From the NCBI RefSeq assembly GCF_010015445.1, contig NC_053127.1:28847215-28911214 (forward strand): a stretch of 64,000 nt of DNA. The letters are read 5' to 3'. Shown here in pieces: positions 1-62,855 of the stretch. The number at the start of each line of letters is the position of its first letter. Position 1 is the first letter of the stretch. The position numbers were made by a program, and so were the translations under genes. The DNA is from Perca fluviatilis (taxonomy: Eukaryota > Chordata > Actinopteri > Perciformes > Percidae). The notes beneath the pieces were generated by a model. The model did not search any database. It was not told the origin of the DNA and saw only the letters and a list, made by a program, of their open reading frames with translations.

Positions 1-308
1 TGATTCACGATATTGGAGGGAATGATCATTTTTGTATCGTTATTCTCATTGAAAAATATATATACTTTTTTTATTTTTTTTTCTTTATTTATTTTTTCTT
101 GGCAAAGATCTGTACCTAACAAAGGTTTTTTCTTTAGTCTGTAGGATACGATTTGTAGGCTGGGATGTCTCTGCAGCACCACAACACTTTTTATTTTAGA
201 ATGGTTTGACACATATTTTGTCTTTAACAAATATTGCGCCCCCCTGCGATTTGGATATTGTACTAGTTCATATTTCGATAACATTTCTATTAATTGTGCA
301 GCCCTAGT
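1..308. mobile_element. Right part of a hAT-like non-autonomous element
   Basis: The 16 bases at 293-308 (TAATTGTGCAGCCCTA) equal the right terminus of the complete element at 13702-14723. The sequence to its left has the same CGATA/CACGATA style. The left end is outside the window. Confidence 0.6.
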
Positions 309-25670
<25,362 letters not shown>

Positions 25671-26285
25671 AGACCCCCACCCCCTTCTCTCCACATGCAA
25701 GGCTGGAGCAACCATCCATCCATCTCCCACAGTCCTTCACCAGACCATTAGTGTCTCTCTCTCTCTGCCCTCTACAGGGAGCGGGGGGATAATACAGATC
25801 ACCCATTTTTCTTTTCTTTGTTTTACGTCCCCCCCGCCCTCCCCCCCTTTTTAAACTGTCATGAAGGACTCAGTTTTATTTCTGTTGTCAAAGAAAAAGA
25901 TTGAATCACAAAGATTAATTTTCTCACATTCCGTATTGACTAGATTTAATTTTTCTTTTGTCTATTTTATTTGAATGGGAAATAGTTTATGTACAATGGG
26001 GGGAGGGGGCTTGTGGGAAGAGCTAGTCCTCTTCTCAGTTTGAGAAAAAAAAAAAGTCTGTTGTGAAGCATCTGATTTGCACTCTGTAGTGAGAAGAAAT
26101 TAATGTAGAACGTCTTCATTTTGATGTGTGTGAGCAGCTGCTTCTGTCCGACTGTAAAATGCATTTAATTATTGTATATTCAGACACAAAAACTAAACGC
26201 TACCCTGTTCTTCTATATTTGAACATGAGACTGCCGCTTCCATGACCACAATCCTGAAACACTACGTTGTACCAGTCATGTCCCC

Positions 26286-26287
<2 letters not shown>

Positions 26288-26364
<77 letters not shown>
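26288..26364. repeat. (CA)n microsatellite in the cltc 3' UTR
   Basis: Uninterrupted array of about 38 units. Confidence 0.97.
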
Positions 26365-26366
<2 letters not shown>

Positions 26367-26929
26367 CAGGGCTGTTTCTTGAAGAAAAGCCAGGAGAGTA
26401 TTTCACATCTGATTTACAGGAAGGTTAGATTCTTTCCAGCAAAGCCTATGCAGGACTCTCTAAACAAATTGTCATTCAGACGACATTTCCATGTGCTTTA
26501 AATACTGCTCTAATGTGGGACCATTCCACCTCAGGAGGGACTGCAGACCTGTTTATGTTTGACTAACAAGCCCCATGCCCCCTCTTTATGCTGCGGTTTG
26601 TTTGTGCTGGATATCATTTTAGGTCACCTGGTATTGAGTGTGCAGGAGAGAGGTTTTTTCAAACTTAATCCTCCTCGTGTCCTGTTGAGGGTTGCCTTTT
26701 AACTTTTCAGTTGACCCCGCTCTTCCAGTTCAGAGACAATATCACAGGACTTGTGGTATTTGAAGTTTTTATCAAAGGCTTGCGTGTATACAGGAAACCA
26801 ATCATTAACTCGTTTGAACTTATATTCTTATCTAAATTACCTTTAGATTTAAATTGTGCACTTAAGATACTTGATTGTGCATTATCATGATCATAATGAA
26901 TGAAACAGCGGTTTTGTTTTCCACTTAAA

Positions 26930-26935
26930 AATAAA
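26930..26935 (+). terminator. Canonical AATAAA poly(A) signal, cltc
   Basis: The hexamer overlaps AAAAATAAAGG and is the first canonical signal after the cltc stop. A GT-rich element follows within 40 nt. Confidence 0.6.
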
Positions 26936-27852
26936 GGCTTCTTGTTTGTCAAGAACGGTCTGATTGTGTCTTACATGTACTGTCATGTGTAGGAGAACAC
27001 ACTGCTGCACATTCCCAAAAAGGAAGTGATAACAGGGTTCTGATAGAAATGGTCAATCAAGTACTGGGAAGAGCAACCATAGGCTATGAAGTGCATGAAA
27101 TAGTAATGAATATTGCACAAAACAATGTGGTTACACACGTTCCTAGAATAATGACTTCTCCATTTCAAAATTCTGTGTATCAGCGTTTACATTGGCTGAC
27201 TCTGCGTATTTGCCGGGTGAAGGTGAACTCTGACCTGGGAGTCTGCCGGCCGGGGGATGTCACAGCAACAGGAAACTTGTTTCTGAATTTGTTCAGGCTG
27301 TAGTTGATGTCAATGTCAGACAGAAATCTCAGAGATTGGAGCTAATGTAACAGGACCTTAAAACTGCCTTGTTAACAATTCAGTAGTGTACTTTCTGCAC
27401 TGAAGCTTAGCTCTCATTAGTGGATTTCAGAGAGCTCTTGATTCAGCTGTGGGCCGGTGTTTGTAATGCCATATTCTGGTGTTGGATTGTTCACTGTTCC
27501 TCACTTAAAGCACAAGGCTGTATCACTAGCACCCTCTAGTGGTACAATAGAGGGTGTTAGAAGTAAAGCAGATCTGAAGGGAGTTAATGACAGTCATATT
27601 ACATTAAAACAGCTGGAAGATTGTGATTATATAATTATTTTTAGATGAAAGTAGATGCACACAATAAGCCAACTTGGATATGATTACATATTTTATGAAG
27701 GCCTTCATTATTCTGGAACTGTCATGTATTTAAGACCAGGAAAAATATTTAAAGCTGTACTTGATATTCACAACATTAATATAGCAGTAAACAAATATTT
27801 GCTATCTAAAGATATAGTGGAGTAATGGGGTCCTGAGCAGAGAATGAAGTCA

Positions 27853-27956
<104 letters not shown>

Positions 27957-28393
27957 ACAGTGGAAAAGTTAGGAAACTAAGAGCCGTGTGGAGGCAATCC
28001 AAGACCACTTTTTTTGCTTTGAGTACAGACCCTTTAAAATACTTAATTTTATTACAAAATACAAAAGCCCCCCCAGTCAAATTAAAAATATTTATATGAC
28101 AACGATGTAACCAGCTCTACTGTGACATTAAATCAATAGCATCCCGCTGTTCTTGATCATATTGTTCATGGCAGTGACGTCTATGGTATTCTAAAGTAAT
28201 AAATACAATTTACAATGAAAATGACTGATCTGATTTCAGATGTAATTTTGTAAGATCAGGATCCGTCTTGATTTGTATGAAGAACATTTTGGGACCATAC
28301 TCATTCACAGCAGGAAAAATACAGGTGTAATCAATATTAATATCTAATTCTAAGGCACTAGCTCACTGTAATGGCTTACTAGGATACTCAAGG

Positions 28394-28790
28394 AGCAGCG
28401 TGTAGGATTTAGTGGCATCTAGTGGTGAGGGTGCAGATTGCAACAAACTGAATACCCTTCCCTTTCCATGTGTGTAGAGAACCTACAGTGGCCTACTGTA
28501 GAAACATGGCTGGCTCTGTGGAAGAGACCTCTCCCTATGTCAATATAAAAGGAGGCTAAAACAGGAGAAATCAGTCATTGGTGGGGCACCACACATGCAC
28601 AGTAAAATCTGATCTGCACTTGCGGCTCGAACTGCCTGTCCTAGGCAACGCGTTTCACATCATCCAGCAGACTTTTGCCAGCAAATTGAGTGGAGAGCTC
28701 TGGGTGCTGGCAACGTGGAGGGAAGGTAGTAACTGTTAATCTGCATAAACAGCACACACTGCAATGACACAAAGGTTTAGAATCAGGAAA
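28394..28790. repeat. Dispersed repeat with GTGTAGGATTTAGTGGCATC
   Basis: The opening phrase and the TCTAGTGGTGAGG that follows are familiar from many teleost introns. Limits and class are uncertain. Confidence 0.45.
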
Positions 28791-28873
28791 GTTTCCCTTT
28801 AATGTTTTCAGTTAACATAATAAGCTAATCCTGCTGTAACAAGGAAAGAAAAAGTCTTATTGAAAAAGTCATT

Positions 28874-28879
28874 TTTATT
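28874..28879 (-). terminator. AATAAA poly(A) signal, ptrh2
   Basis: TTTATT on the + strand reads AATAAA on -, 344 nt after the ptrh2 stop. It is the first canonical signal I see downstream, giving a 3' UTR of about 0.36 kb. Confidence 0.5.
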
Positions 28880-29222
28880 GTCCTGGGTTTCTAATGAGAT
28901 TAACAATAATAATGTATAGGTGTCCTCTGAGCATTAGGTCTTCAGACAGGCCTGAGCCGGACTGAACAGAACACGGAATATGAACAGTGTTTGTGGTGTT
29001 TCTGCCTCGGTCACAGAAGCGGTTTTTACTGCTTTTCAAGAGTCAACAAATGTGATAGGCATACATGTCCAAAACTGCCCCCAAAAAAGTAGTTAACTTA
29101 TGTAATTAAGTCAATTGTTTTATAAAAAATATAAACTCATGGTAGCCCAACTTAGTTTATATGGCAAATAGTTCTAACAACAAAGACATTGTATGCAAGT
29201 CAGACAGATGCAAGCTGGGACT

Positions 29223-29738
29223 CTAATAGAGCTTCAAGTCTCCAGTGACTTTATCGATCAGATCAGCTGGGCCTGGACCGATACCCAGCACAGTGCGGGA
29301 TCCGGGCGCAATTTGTGTCCTTCCTGCATCCTGAATCAGGCTGACGGGAAGCCCCACTTCTTTGGCATGGCCCAGCAGATCAATCAGGGTGTCCTCATCA
29401 GGGGCCTTCACCACCACCTTGGGCTGGCCGCAGTACTCCCACTGTTTGAGAAGCTCGGGGTTCCTGCGTTGAACCTGTTTGTAAGCTGCTACAGCAGCAT
29501 GGGAGCACTGGGCAGCCACCTTCCCTTTACCCATCTTCAGGTCATTTCGGACCACTAGTATCATCTTGAACTCGCCCCCTTCGCCCATCACACTTGCTTC
29601 ACCAGTGCCGTTCCCCATCGCTGCCATCAGGCTTTTGGAGGTCGGGCCCAAGCGAGCCCGAAGGTGCCAACCGAGCAAGAGCCCACAGCCCAGTCCTGCT
29701 ACTACACCCAGGCTCAATGGACCGTATAGCAAGTCCAT
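29223..29738 (-). CDS. ptrh2: Peptidyl-tRNA hydrolase 2, mitochondrial (Bit1)
   Basis: PTRH2 cleaves peptidyl-tRNA released from stalled ribosomes; in vertebrates it sits in the mitochondrial outer membrane and also takes part in anoikis signalling. The single coding exon gives 171 residues (human 179). It starts [11 protein letters not shown] with a hydrophobic anchor at about residues 4-24. A short linker is followed by the PTH2 domain from about residue 56 with [54 protein letters not shown] and [15 protein letters not shown], ending LKLY. These are the conserved blocks of the family, including the lysines and the DAGRTQ loop at the active site. I chose ATG at 29738; the frame remains open four codons further, but that stretch is the splice acceptor (TTTTTGCAG|GTTAAC). 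Confidence 0.97.
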   Translation of the reverse strand: MDLLYGPLSLGVVAGLGCGLLLGWHLRARLGPTSKSLMAAMGNGTGEASVMGEGGEFKMILVVRNDLKMGKGKVAAQCSHAAVAAYKQVQRRNPELLKQWEYCGQPKVVVKAPDEDTLIDLLGHAKEVGLPVSLIQDAGRTQIAPGSRTVLGIGPGPADLIDKVTGDLKLY

Positions 29739-29747
29739 ATTGTTAAC
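29739..29747 (-). other. ptrh2: ptrh2 5' UTR part of the coding exon
   Basis: On the minus strand TTTTCATTTTTGCAG ends at 29748 and the exon begins GTTAACAATATGG, so nine untranslated bases precede the ATG. Confidence 0.75.
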
Positions 29748-30564
29748 CTGCAAAAATGAAAAGAACAGATTAAGGTAAGTCTATGTCACATCCTACAGTG
29801 TACACCTATGTACAAACTTACAAAGAAATACAGCAACAGTTTATCCTTGACATTGGAAACAGCAGTTGACAGAGCAATCGCACCACAAGATCCATTCACT
29901 AGCTAACTGTTCCGGAGCTTCTGATCAGATTACACTTTCTTTCCCAGTTGTCATGGAAATGTTGATGTTCAGATTTCCTTTACTCTGTGCACTTAAAAGA
30001 CTTTTCCTCCAAGTTGACTTCAAAATGAAAATAATTCTTTAAGCTTTTCAAACTAACTTATTTTTACTTGCAGTGTTTGCAGATCTGACTTCACCTTTTC
30101 TGTTTAACAGCCGTTAGACGGACAAGTTATTTAGCTAGCTAGCTAGCTACGCATCAAACGTTACGTTCGTATAGCTAGTAACTTAATACGATTCTTTTAG
30201 TTATTTTTAACAGTGTTGAGCAACTATATGCCTGTAATAACATATTGCTCGAGATTTAGGTCGGTTTTGCAAATAGAGTTACATATATTATTTAAGATTT
30301 GACCAAACTGTGACGTTATGCTTTCTATAAAACTGACGTTAACGACAACTTTGTGAGCTAACAATCTCACACTAGCTAGGTAACTAATGTGAGGCTAGCC
30401 TTGCTAACGTTAGCTTCTTGGCTAGAACCTAGATAGCTTACTCCAAAAACACGGCTTCAGTACAATAACATTACATATTACTTTGCGAACAAATACACAC
30501 AGGTTCGTACAATTCACATTGACACGGTGCAGCCAAAGTGATACCCGGAGGGTGCATTTCATAC

Positions 30565-30640
30565 CTGCTGGTTTGTTCAACGTGCTAGCAGTATAACTGA
30601 AGCTTCCTCATCTTTATGGGTCTCTTGGTGATGACGCCAT
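30565..30640 (-). other. ptrh2: Likely non-coding first exon of ptrh2
   Basis: On the minus strand a good donor, CAG|GTATGA, ends an exon at 30565, 818 nt upstream of the coding-exon acceptor. The 5' limit is not visible; 30640 is a placeholder. If transcription begins upstream of 30640, two nine-codon upstream ORFs (30640-30614 and 30611-30585) would be in the leader. Human PTRH2 also begins with a non-coding exon. Confidence 0.45.
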
Positions 30641-30682
30641 AGCACCTCGACTTAAAAAGAAATACAATTGGTTTAGGTTATG

Positions 30683-30744
30683 GGTTTAACCTTTCCTCTT
30701 ATATACTGTCTATGGTTTAACCTTTCCTCTTATATACTGTCTAT
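30683..30744. repeat. Two tandem copies of a 31-bp unit
   Basis: The units 30683-30713 and 30714-30744 are identical (GGTTTAACCTTTCCTC...). They lie just upstream of ptrh2. Confidence 0.95.
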
Positions 30745-31177
30745 GGTTTAACCCAAGCTGCTCTATGTTAAATTATATGTTGTGTGACATTGTCAACACA
30801 TTGAAAATATAAAAAATCTGTGAAAACATGCAGCTATTTGGTAAAATACAGAATATGTATATTATTATGATATATACTTTTTTTTCAGAGAGCATTTATA
30901 AACCACACAGCTGGTGTTTTTCTATTGGTGCCTGGAGAAAGTAGTCCCCTCTTAAAGCCACCAACCTGTGCTTCAAAACACATCATGTCATTGGTTTATT
31001 TTAAAATGACTGACAGTTAGACAAATTACTTTATACCAGCTCCTAACAGATATCAAACTACTTAATACCATCTAACGTAATTCATTTTTTAATCTACTCC
31101 TATTTGGAATGTGCTGGGAGTGCTTGCTAACAAGGTCACTCAGCCCTTGGTCAGAGGAGACCATCAAAAATGTGAAT

Positions 31178-31222
31178 CAGGACGTAACGGTTTCTTTAGA
31201 ATGAAGAAACCATTATGTCCTG
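31178..31222. repeat. Inverted repeat, 19-bp arms
   Basis: CAGGACGTAACGGTTTCTT and AAGAAACCATTATGTCCTG pair with two transition mismatches around a 7-nt loop. The stem is too short and has no flanks suggestive of a microRNA; it is probably a small transposon relic. Confidence 0.7.
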
Positions 31223-31990
31223 TTTAGTATATATATTTTATACTTGTAATATTGTAAATGCTATATAGTGTGTTAATATTTTTATTCTAATATGAATAGA
31301 ACAAAAATAGTTCATCAGAAGCAGGCATACTACTAACTGTTCAAGGCCCCACCTGACACACTCGCCACCCAGACTTATCTTGCCAGTTCAACACTAACCT
31401 TTAGGCCAACACTGCCATCTATTGAGGAAAGCATGGAACTACAGGCACCTGGAAAAAAAATGCTTCTTATAATTTCAAAGAAGAATGTTTGCTTGTGTAG
31501 CATTTAGCAACATCACCTATAAATCCAAGTCATAAAGCCATGGTGTCAGAAACAAGTATTTTATTTCATATATTGTATAGATGTACAAAGCAAAAAAGCT
31601 GTACGTTCTTTCAGAATCACCTCTATTGGCCAAGTACGTGTAGACATACAAGGCATTCAACTCTTGCATTGCTCTCAATAAACTTAAACAGAAACAGACA
31701 TGCAGATAAGAACAAGGACAACAAAGCTGAACAAATATAGGTAAGAATAGGCCAGTATATTATGTGTAAAAATATATATAAATATTGTAAAAAAATAATA
31801 TATATATAAACACCAATGGCCAAAACTAAGAATAAAATAAAATGTCTATCCACACATTTGCGATACTGTGCTGCAGACGAGGAATGTAGGTTATTCTGCC
31901 CCAACATTATGTCATCACGCTCATCTGCTTCGTAAAAATTCAGTTTGAGTTGTTTGGAGTTAAGTTTGTGTCAAAAATTAGAAGATGCTG

Positions 31991-32192
31991 GGGCGCCTGC
32001 ATAGCTCACCTGGTAGAGTGTGCGCCCCATGTACAAAGGCTCAGTCCTTGTTGCAGCGGCCGCAGGTTCAACTCCAACCTGTGGCCCTTTGCTGCATGTT
32101 ATTCCCCCTCTCTCTCCCCTTTCACATCTTCAGCTGTCCTATATATTAAAGGCCTAAAATGCCCCCCCAAAAAAAATAATCTAAAAGAAAAT
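31991..32192 (+). mobile_element. tRNA-derived SINE, copy 1
   Basis: The head has a pol III A box (TAGCTCACCTGG) and B box (GGTTCAACTCC), followed by a C/T-rich body, TTAAAGGCCTAAAATGCCCC and an A-rich tail. The flanks are a 17-bp target duplication with one mismatch (31974-31990 and 32193-32209). Confidence 0.85.
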
Positions 32193-32552
32193 AAAATTAT
32201 AAGATGCTGTAATATTTTTTGGAGCCACAACAAAGTTTTAGATTGCTGTTCATAGCACTTCGGTGTGACCTACAGACAAATCTACAGTACGTTTCTTCAT
32301 TAGGCATGAGTAGTTTCAGTCATCCCCTGTATGCAAACAGGAGTAGAGTTATAGACTTCTCTACAGACACGAGTCAGGCAGGTAGGCTCCACGTCATTAG
32401 TGCAGTATACATTGTTAAACATCACATGACACAGAACGAACATTGACTGACGAAACCTAGTCTATAGATAACGTGCTGCATGTGGGCTGACATGCTGCTG
32501 GAATCTGGGACAACTGCGTAATGTCAGTTGGCTGAGAAGTAGTCTCACTTTG

Positions 32553-32589
32553 CCAGACCCTCCTCCACACGCTGCGGAGGAGGGTCTGG
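32553..32589. repeat. Perfect 14-bp-stem hairpin, MITE core
   Basis: CCAGACCCTCCTCC and GGAGGAGGGTCTGG flank a 9-nt loop. The AGTAGTCTCACTTTG before it suggests a short fish palindromic MITE. Confidence 0.75.
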
Positions 32590-33912
32590 CTAGTCCAGAG
32601 TAAAGACCTTTTTGTTGTTTGCATGAATGTAAAGTGTTGTGGATGACCCTGGAGTAAATTGGAATAGAGACTGAATAGATGGATGTGTGAATGTTTGCCT
32701 ATATTTTCAAAAACAAAATCATGTAGTTATTTCTTCAGAATATATTGCTTTAAAGGTATCATGAGCCATGATTATAATATCAAAAAAACATGGATAAGTG
32801 GTCCACATTTTTTGTACAAAACCATAATATCATAAGTGGGGGTGTATTAGTTTCAGGATAGTAGTCTTTGACCTCTTTTCTTTCAGCAAAGTAGGTTATA
32901 ATGATATACTGTAATGTTATTGGGCCAGAACCATGATGCTATTGTTCTGATGACAAAAGATATAGCACTATCATTTTTCTGAGTGTACTAGATGTTTTCA
33001 CCAGGTAGTTTATTTATTTATTTTTGAAAAACCTCACGTATGACAATGATAAAATTGCTTTACTTTAATTTGTAAGTAGTGTGACGCGTCACTGCTTCGC
33101 TGTAGTTCCTGCCTTTAAAGCTATATGTAGCATTTCAGCATTGATATGTCTTACAACGACTATACCTATGTTTTATATTTCTTTGGATTGTGTACTTACA
33201 TTATCCTAAATGTTTCCACCAGTAAGAATTATGGCCAAGGAGCCACCACGGTTACATTTTTCTAAATAAATGAAAAGAAATGCATAGATATATTCTGCAT
33301 TTACACCCCTAATGCAAGTTGAGTCTATCTAAATGAAAAGATAAAAGAAGTAAATCCATCTGGTTATTCCAATTATGGATCATTACAAACACACCATGCT
33401 TTAAAAGTAGCAAGTAGTCACACAATGAGATTTTTTATTTTTTTTTGTAGAAATCCAACATTTTGATGCATTAAGTTGCATCGATAATCACTTTATCGTT
33501 GCATCATAGCCCTTGGAATTGAATCATGAGGTGCCTACAGATTCCCATCTCTACCGCCATTGCAGCTGAGGAATGACTGTAACACTGTAGCGGAAATCTT
33601 TACTATAGTATAGCTGTGACATCACAACCGTACAGACGTCCTGGTGGCTCATTTAAAGACACCGTTACTGAGTTTCTGGGTGCATTTCTCTGGGGATTGA
33701 GCGTTTTGGTACTTTCACAGCACCTCAACCTGCCTCAATACCTACCTACCTCAATAATAAAAAAAGACATGGAAATCTCACTTTTTTAAGATATGGGACC
33801 ATTAACTGCTAAGACTTTTGGGTAGCCTACAATGGCTGTGCTTGACAGTAATGTCATCCATGTTTTGCCCTTTAATGTAGAGTTTATAGTCATTGTTGTA
33901 CATGAAACTTAA

Positions 33913-34035
33913 AGGCCTTTTTATGGTTCTGCGGAGGCTCCACGCAGAGCTGTCGCCGTAGCATACGTAAGTGGCCTGATGTTTATACTTGTGCGCTGGT
34001 GTGTGCGTCGAGGCCGCGTGTGTATAAATCAGTCT
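33913..34035. mobile_element. 123-bp deletion derivative of the Harbinger-like element
   Basis: Shares TATGGTTCTGCGGRGGCTCC and GTAAGTGG..TGAAGTTTATAC-type sequence with the left of the 12401-13105 copy and ends GTATAAATCAGTCT. It is flanked by TAA on both sides (33910-33912, 34036-34038). Confidence 0.7.
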
Positions 34036-35739
34036 TAAGGCCTTGTCCCCTTTAAACTTACTCCTACTTCATCTTCCTAATAAAGTCACTCAAATTGTTT
34101 TCATACCCAGTGAGACACCACTTCCACCGGTGGAGACAGAGCGACCTTCTGGAGAACAATCACCAGAAAAAGTTCCCAAACACTTTCCTCACTTTGATAA
34201 ACAAGATGACGCTGACACTAAAACATGGCCACATATATACAGTTGAGGTTTTCTGTCTCTAGTTATGACCTGAAAAATGTGATGTGATGTCCTGAGGGTT
34301 TTTTTTTTCTTTCAATTTGGGAATTAGCAGAGTTCTCTTTGCCCAAATGCCATTCATTCACTCCCTGTGTGAAACCTACTGAGGACTGAGAAGTGTTAGA
34401 AGTGCGCTCCAGGAAAGTGTTCCACTTTATTTATAGGCCTTTAATTAGACTGGCTCTCTGGAGGTTCTACCAAGCAAATGATGAAATCTCCCCCTCTTTC
34501 TGTGTCTCTCTTCTGTCAGCCTGCTCTCCCCTCCCCCGGCAACGCTGTATCAGTACTCGATCCCTGACTGGCCCCCTCCATCACCACACCCTGCACTCAA
34601 GTTATGATGCAGTTCATGGGTAGCGTACATTTGCCCTACATTGCCACTGGGGCTCCACCACAGGTTTTATTTGAGCCCAGAGATTATTGGGAATTAAACA
34701 GCTGTGAACGGTGAGTTTACCCTCTCTGCATAATGCATTGCTAAAATCCTGTTACATTACAGCCCTGATTTGTTTTAAACTTTGTGAATGTGTAATCTCT
34801 CTCCAGTGCACTGTTGAGTTGTTGTCTCTGTTTGAAATGTGAAAATTGATTGCAGCTTATTAGGTGTCTGACCCTGAAGTGTACGTGCTCTGTGTTGAGT
34901 TTCTTATTGTCCCTCGCACAAGAGTTACTCAACAGGTCTGGGTTGTTTTGGCAGAAGCGATTGCGCAATCAAGTGCTGTAGGGAGCAGTGCTGTGCTACT
35001 GTGTTTCCCATAAGCAGTATTGTTGTTATGGAACTGCTTACTAGATATTGATCGTGAAAATGCCTTGATTGTTAATTAAAAATATAGTAAGTACAGAATA
35101 AAGCACATACTTGTACAACGGCAGCTGAGGTGCATGTTTCCCACAAAGTGACTAGTTTTGCACCAATTTCTATAATTAGTGTTGCTTACAGGATATTACA
35201 CACTATGTGTTAAGCCCCTTTGTTTGGACAGTGCATTGTTCACCTCAGTGCAAGAGGAGAAGGGATAGGTGTAATATTTAGCAGCAAGGCCGAGATCTCA
35301 TTGGCCCATTGGTCTGTGATGAAAAGATTCTGTTTGTGGTTCCCTGAGTAGGCCAAGAGTACCTTTCCAAAATGCCTTGCAGTCTAATCGTCTGAGAGTT
35401 GCACAAATTAGAATGTAAAGTACCCTCAGCCTCTTTGTTCAGTGGTCGTGTGCGTGTGTGTGTGTGCGGGTGCGTGCACGAATGTCCTCCAAGATAACAC
35501 ACTCCTGAACATGCTGGACCTACCTAGTCATATTGAACCTTTTCAGGTCCTTGGCGCTTCTACAAGTTCACAATGATTGGTAATGTCACTGCCACTGCAA
35601 GAGGCATCTTGGTCTGCAGTAATATCAGTGCTGTACAGTGTCATGTTGCCTGGCAGCTCAGAGAGTGTGAATGCATGGACACAGGAGCCAGAGGTCCAGA
35701 CCTAGGGTACAGGATAGAGGGATTAAGCTGGGAAAAGAG

Positions 35740-35783
35740 AAAAAAAAAAAAAAAAAAAAAAAAAAACTTAGAGAGAGAGAGAG

Positions 35784-35825
<42 letters not shown>
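35740..35825. repeat. A-rich tract with (GA)n interruption
   Basis: Two long A runs separated by CTTAGAGAGAGAGAGAG. The predicted Lys-rich peptides across it are artefacts. Confidence 0.9.
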
Positions 35826-35827
<2 letters not shown>

Positions 35828-36482
35828 GTGCATCTGTGTGCGTGTTTGGTGTGTGTGCAACACTGACAATTCCACCAGATGGTAAACTGAATACCTCTGT
35901 GCCAGAGTCCCCATCTTACTGCTCAGTGACAGATTCCTGAGAGACTTGAGGCTCTGTAGTGAGACACTCTGTGCACGTGCTTTTATCCATGTGTATAAAT
36001 GCGATCTCCTTTGAGTAAATGTTAGGAAGAAACAAAAAGGAATATGTTGTCATATGCTCTTTTACATTTTATTTATACATACAGTATAACTGCCATTTGA
36101 TCGTCAGGGGAGGTGGACTTATGGTTGAGTGTACACACAAAAAAATGAACAAGACTTTAATGTATTCCCAGTGTCAACATTGATGCTAATTAAAGTACTC
36201 GTTAGGACGTGTACAGGCTTTAGTGGGTTTAAGTACTGTAACCTGCAGGACGCAGGAGTAGGAAAACACTTGCTGGTCAGATGGCGTGTAGGAGTGTGTA
36301 CAGCATACAGAAAATGTTTTAGTGTGGAAAGTGTTTGGGGGTGTTGTGCGTTGTTGTGCGTGAGTCTGTATTTGTTCTGGGCTCGCGTCAGTTTCAGACT
36401 TGCCGAGCAGTGTACGGTATGGAGTGTGTAATGCTGCGCTGAAGGCCCGTCTTTTCTCTCAGACTCCTTCCTGGTGAATGAG

Positions 36483-62175
<25,693 letters not shown>

Positions 62176-62285
62176 GTGACACACTGCTCCCTGCATCATC
62201 TTCAGCCCCTTCATCACCCTCTGTTATTTAACACCCCTCACACCCTCCAACGCTCATCTTGTAGAGCTATAACTTTAACTTCTAC

Positions 62286-62330
62286 CTAGGGCTGAGGGGT
62301 ATGGCCTAAAAAATTCACCGTATAATTTGA
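62286..62330. mobile_element. Left end of a TAGGGCTG-type element
   Basis: CTAGGGCTGAGGGGTATGGCCTAAAAA matches fish hAT-like left ends in style. The right end was not found. Confidence 0.35.
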
Positions 62331-62494
62331 AGCACGGGCCTAACAGTATCTATCATGATATGGTACCCGAATATTCAACTCTTGGTTTAATTATTCGTTG
62401 GGTAGGTATTTTGTTTTTTGGGATTCGGATAGTCATTTTTTAAAGTTTTTAAATACTGTAGAATAACAGAATCCTTAAAAATGAATACCTTTAA

Positions 62495-62855
62495 AGCTTT
62501 AGTGTGTAACTTTTTGATATTAATGAGCGTCCGTTACATTCAAGCCATTGCCAAATGAGTTGCTACAAAGCTAATTAAGACTATCCGCTCCACACAACTC
62601 TCTGGATTTCTCTGGATGTTCAGAAGATTGTGTCGTCCGGTGACTTTCCCGCGCAGAAACTCAAGTGAAGATAATTACCTCTTCTGAAGAGTCCATGTTT
62701 TTTTAATCATCTGTGTCCTCCTTGGCTATTTGCAACTGCGTGGCGAAGGGGTGAGGGTGGTGCGCGAAAACGGAAGGCTTGTATCATGTGGACGCGCCGA
62801 CAGTGTCGTTGTCATTACTTAGAATTCCTCATGGGGAAAACTACGCACTATAGCT
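62495..62855. mobile_element. TTAA-flanked TIR element, 361 bp (piggyBac-like)
   Basis: The ends AGCTTTAGTGTGTA and TACGCACTATAGCT are imperfect inverted repeats (two mismatches), flanked by TTAA at 62491-62494 and 62856-62859. Confidence 0.65.

Larger units (their letters stand above)
25671..26955 (+). other. cltc: cltc 3' untranslated region with poly(A) signal
   Basis: After the stop the first AATAAA on + is at 26930-26935, followed by a GT-containing stretch (TGTCTTACATGTACTGTCATG), so cleavage near 26955 is likely. The UTR would be about 1.28 kb. It contains a (CA)n array at 26288-26364, which transcripts would carry. Other cleavage sites with variant signals cannot be excluded. Confidence 0.6.
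30560..30760. promoter_or_regulatory. Probable shared ptrh2/vmp1 promoter region
   Basis: Divergent gene order and the human arrangement suggest a bidirectional promoter just right of the ptrh2 first exon. A TGACGCCA (CRE-like) motif is present at 30630-30637 and no obvious TATA box. A 31-bp direct repeat lies immediately beyond (30683-30744). The vmp1 first exon was not found, so this is inference. Confidence 0.35.
30760..36462. other. vmp1 upstream/5' intron region
   Basis: Between the ptrh2 first exon and the first vmp1 coding exon there is 5.7 kb without recognisable coding sequence. It contains hairpins at 31178-31222 and 32553-32589, a SINE (31991-32192), a 123-bp Harbinger-like copy (33913-34035) and an A-rich tract (35740-35825). 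The non-coding vmp1 exon 1 should be in it or at its left edge. Confidence 0.5.

Noticed and set aside
29739..29753. ptrh2 start four codons upstream at a TTG
   Set aside because: TTG is not a normal start here and these bases are the 3' splice acceptor (TTGCAG); ATG at 29738 matches the family.
32553..32589. microRNA precursor
   Set aside because: The stem is 14 bp with a 9-nt loop, too short for a precursor, and it resembles a common palindromic MITE.
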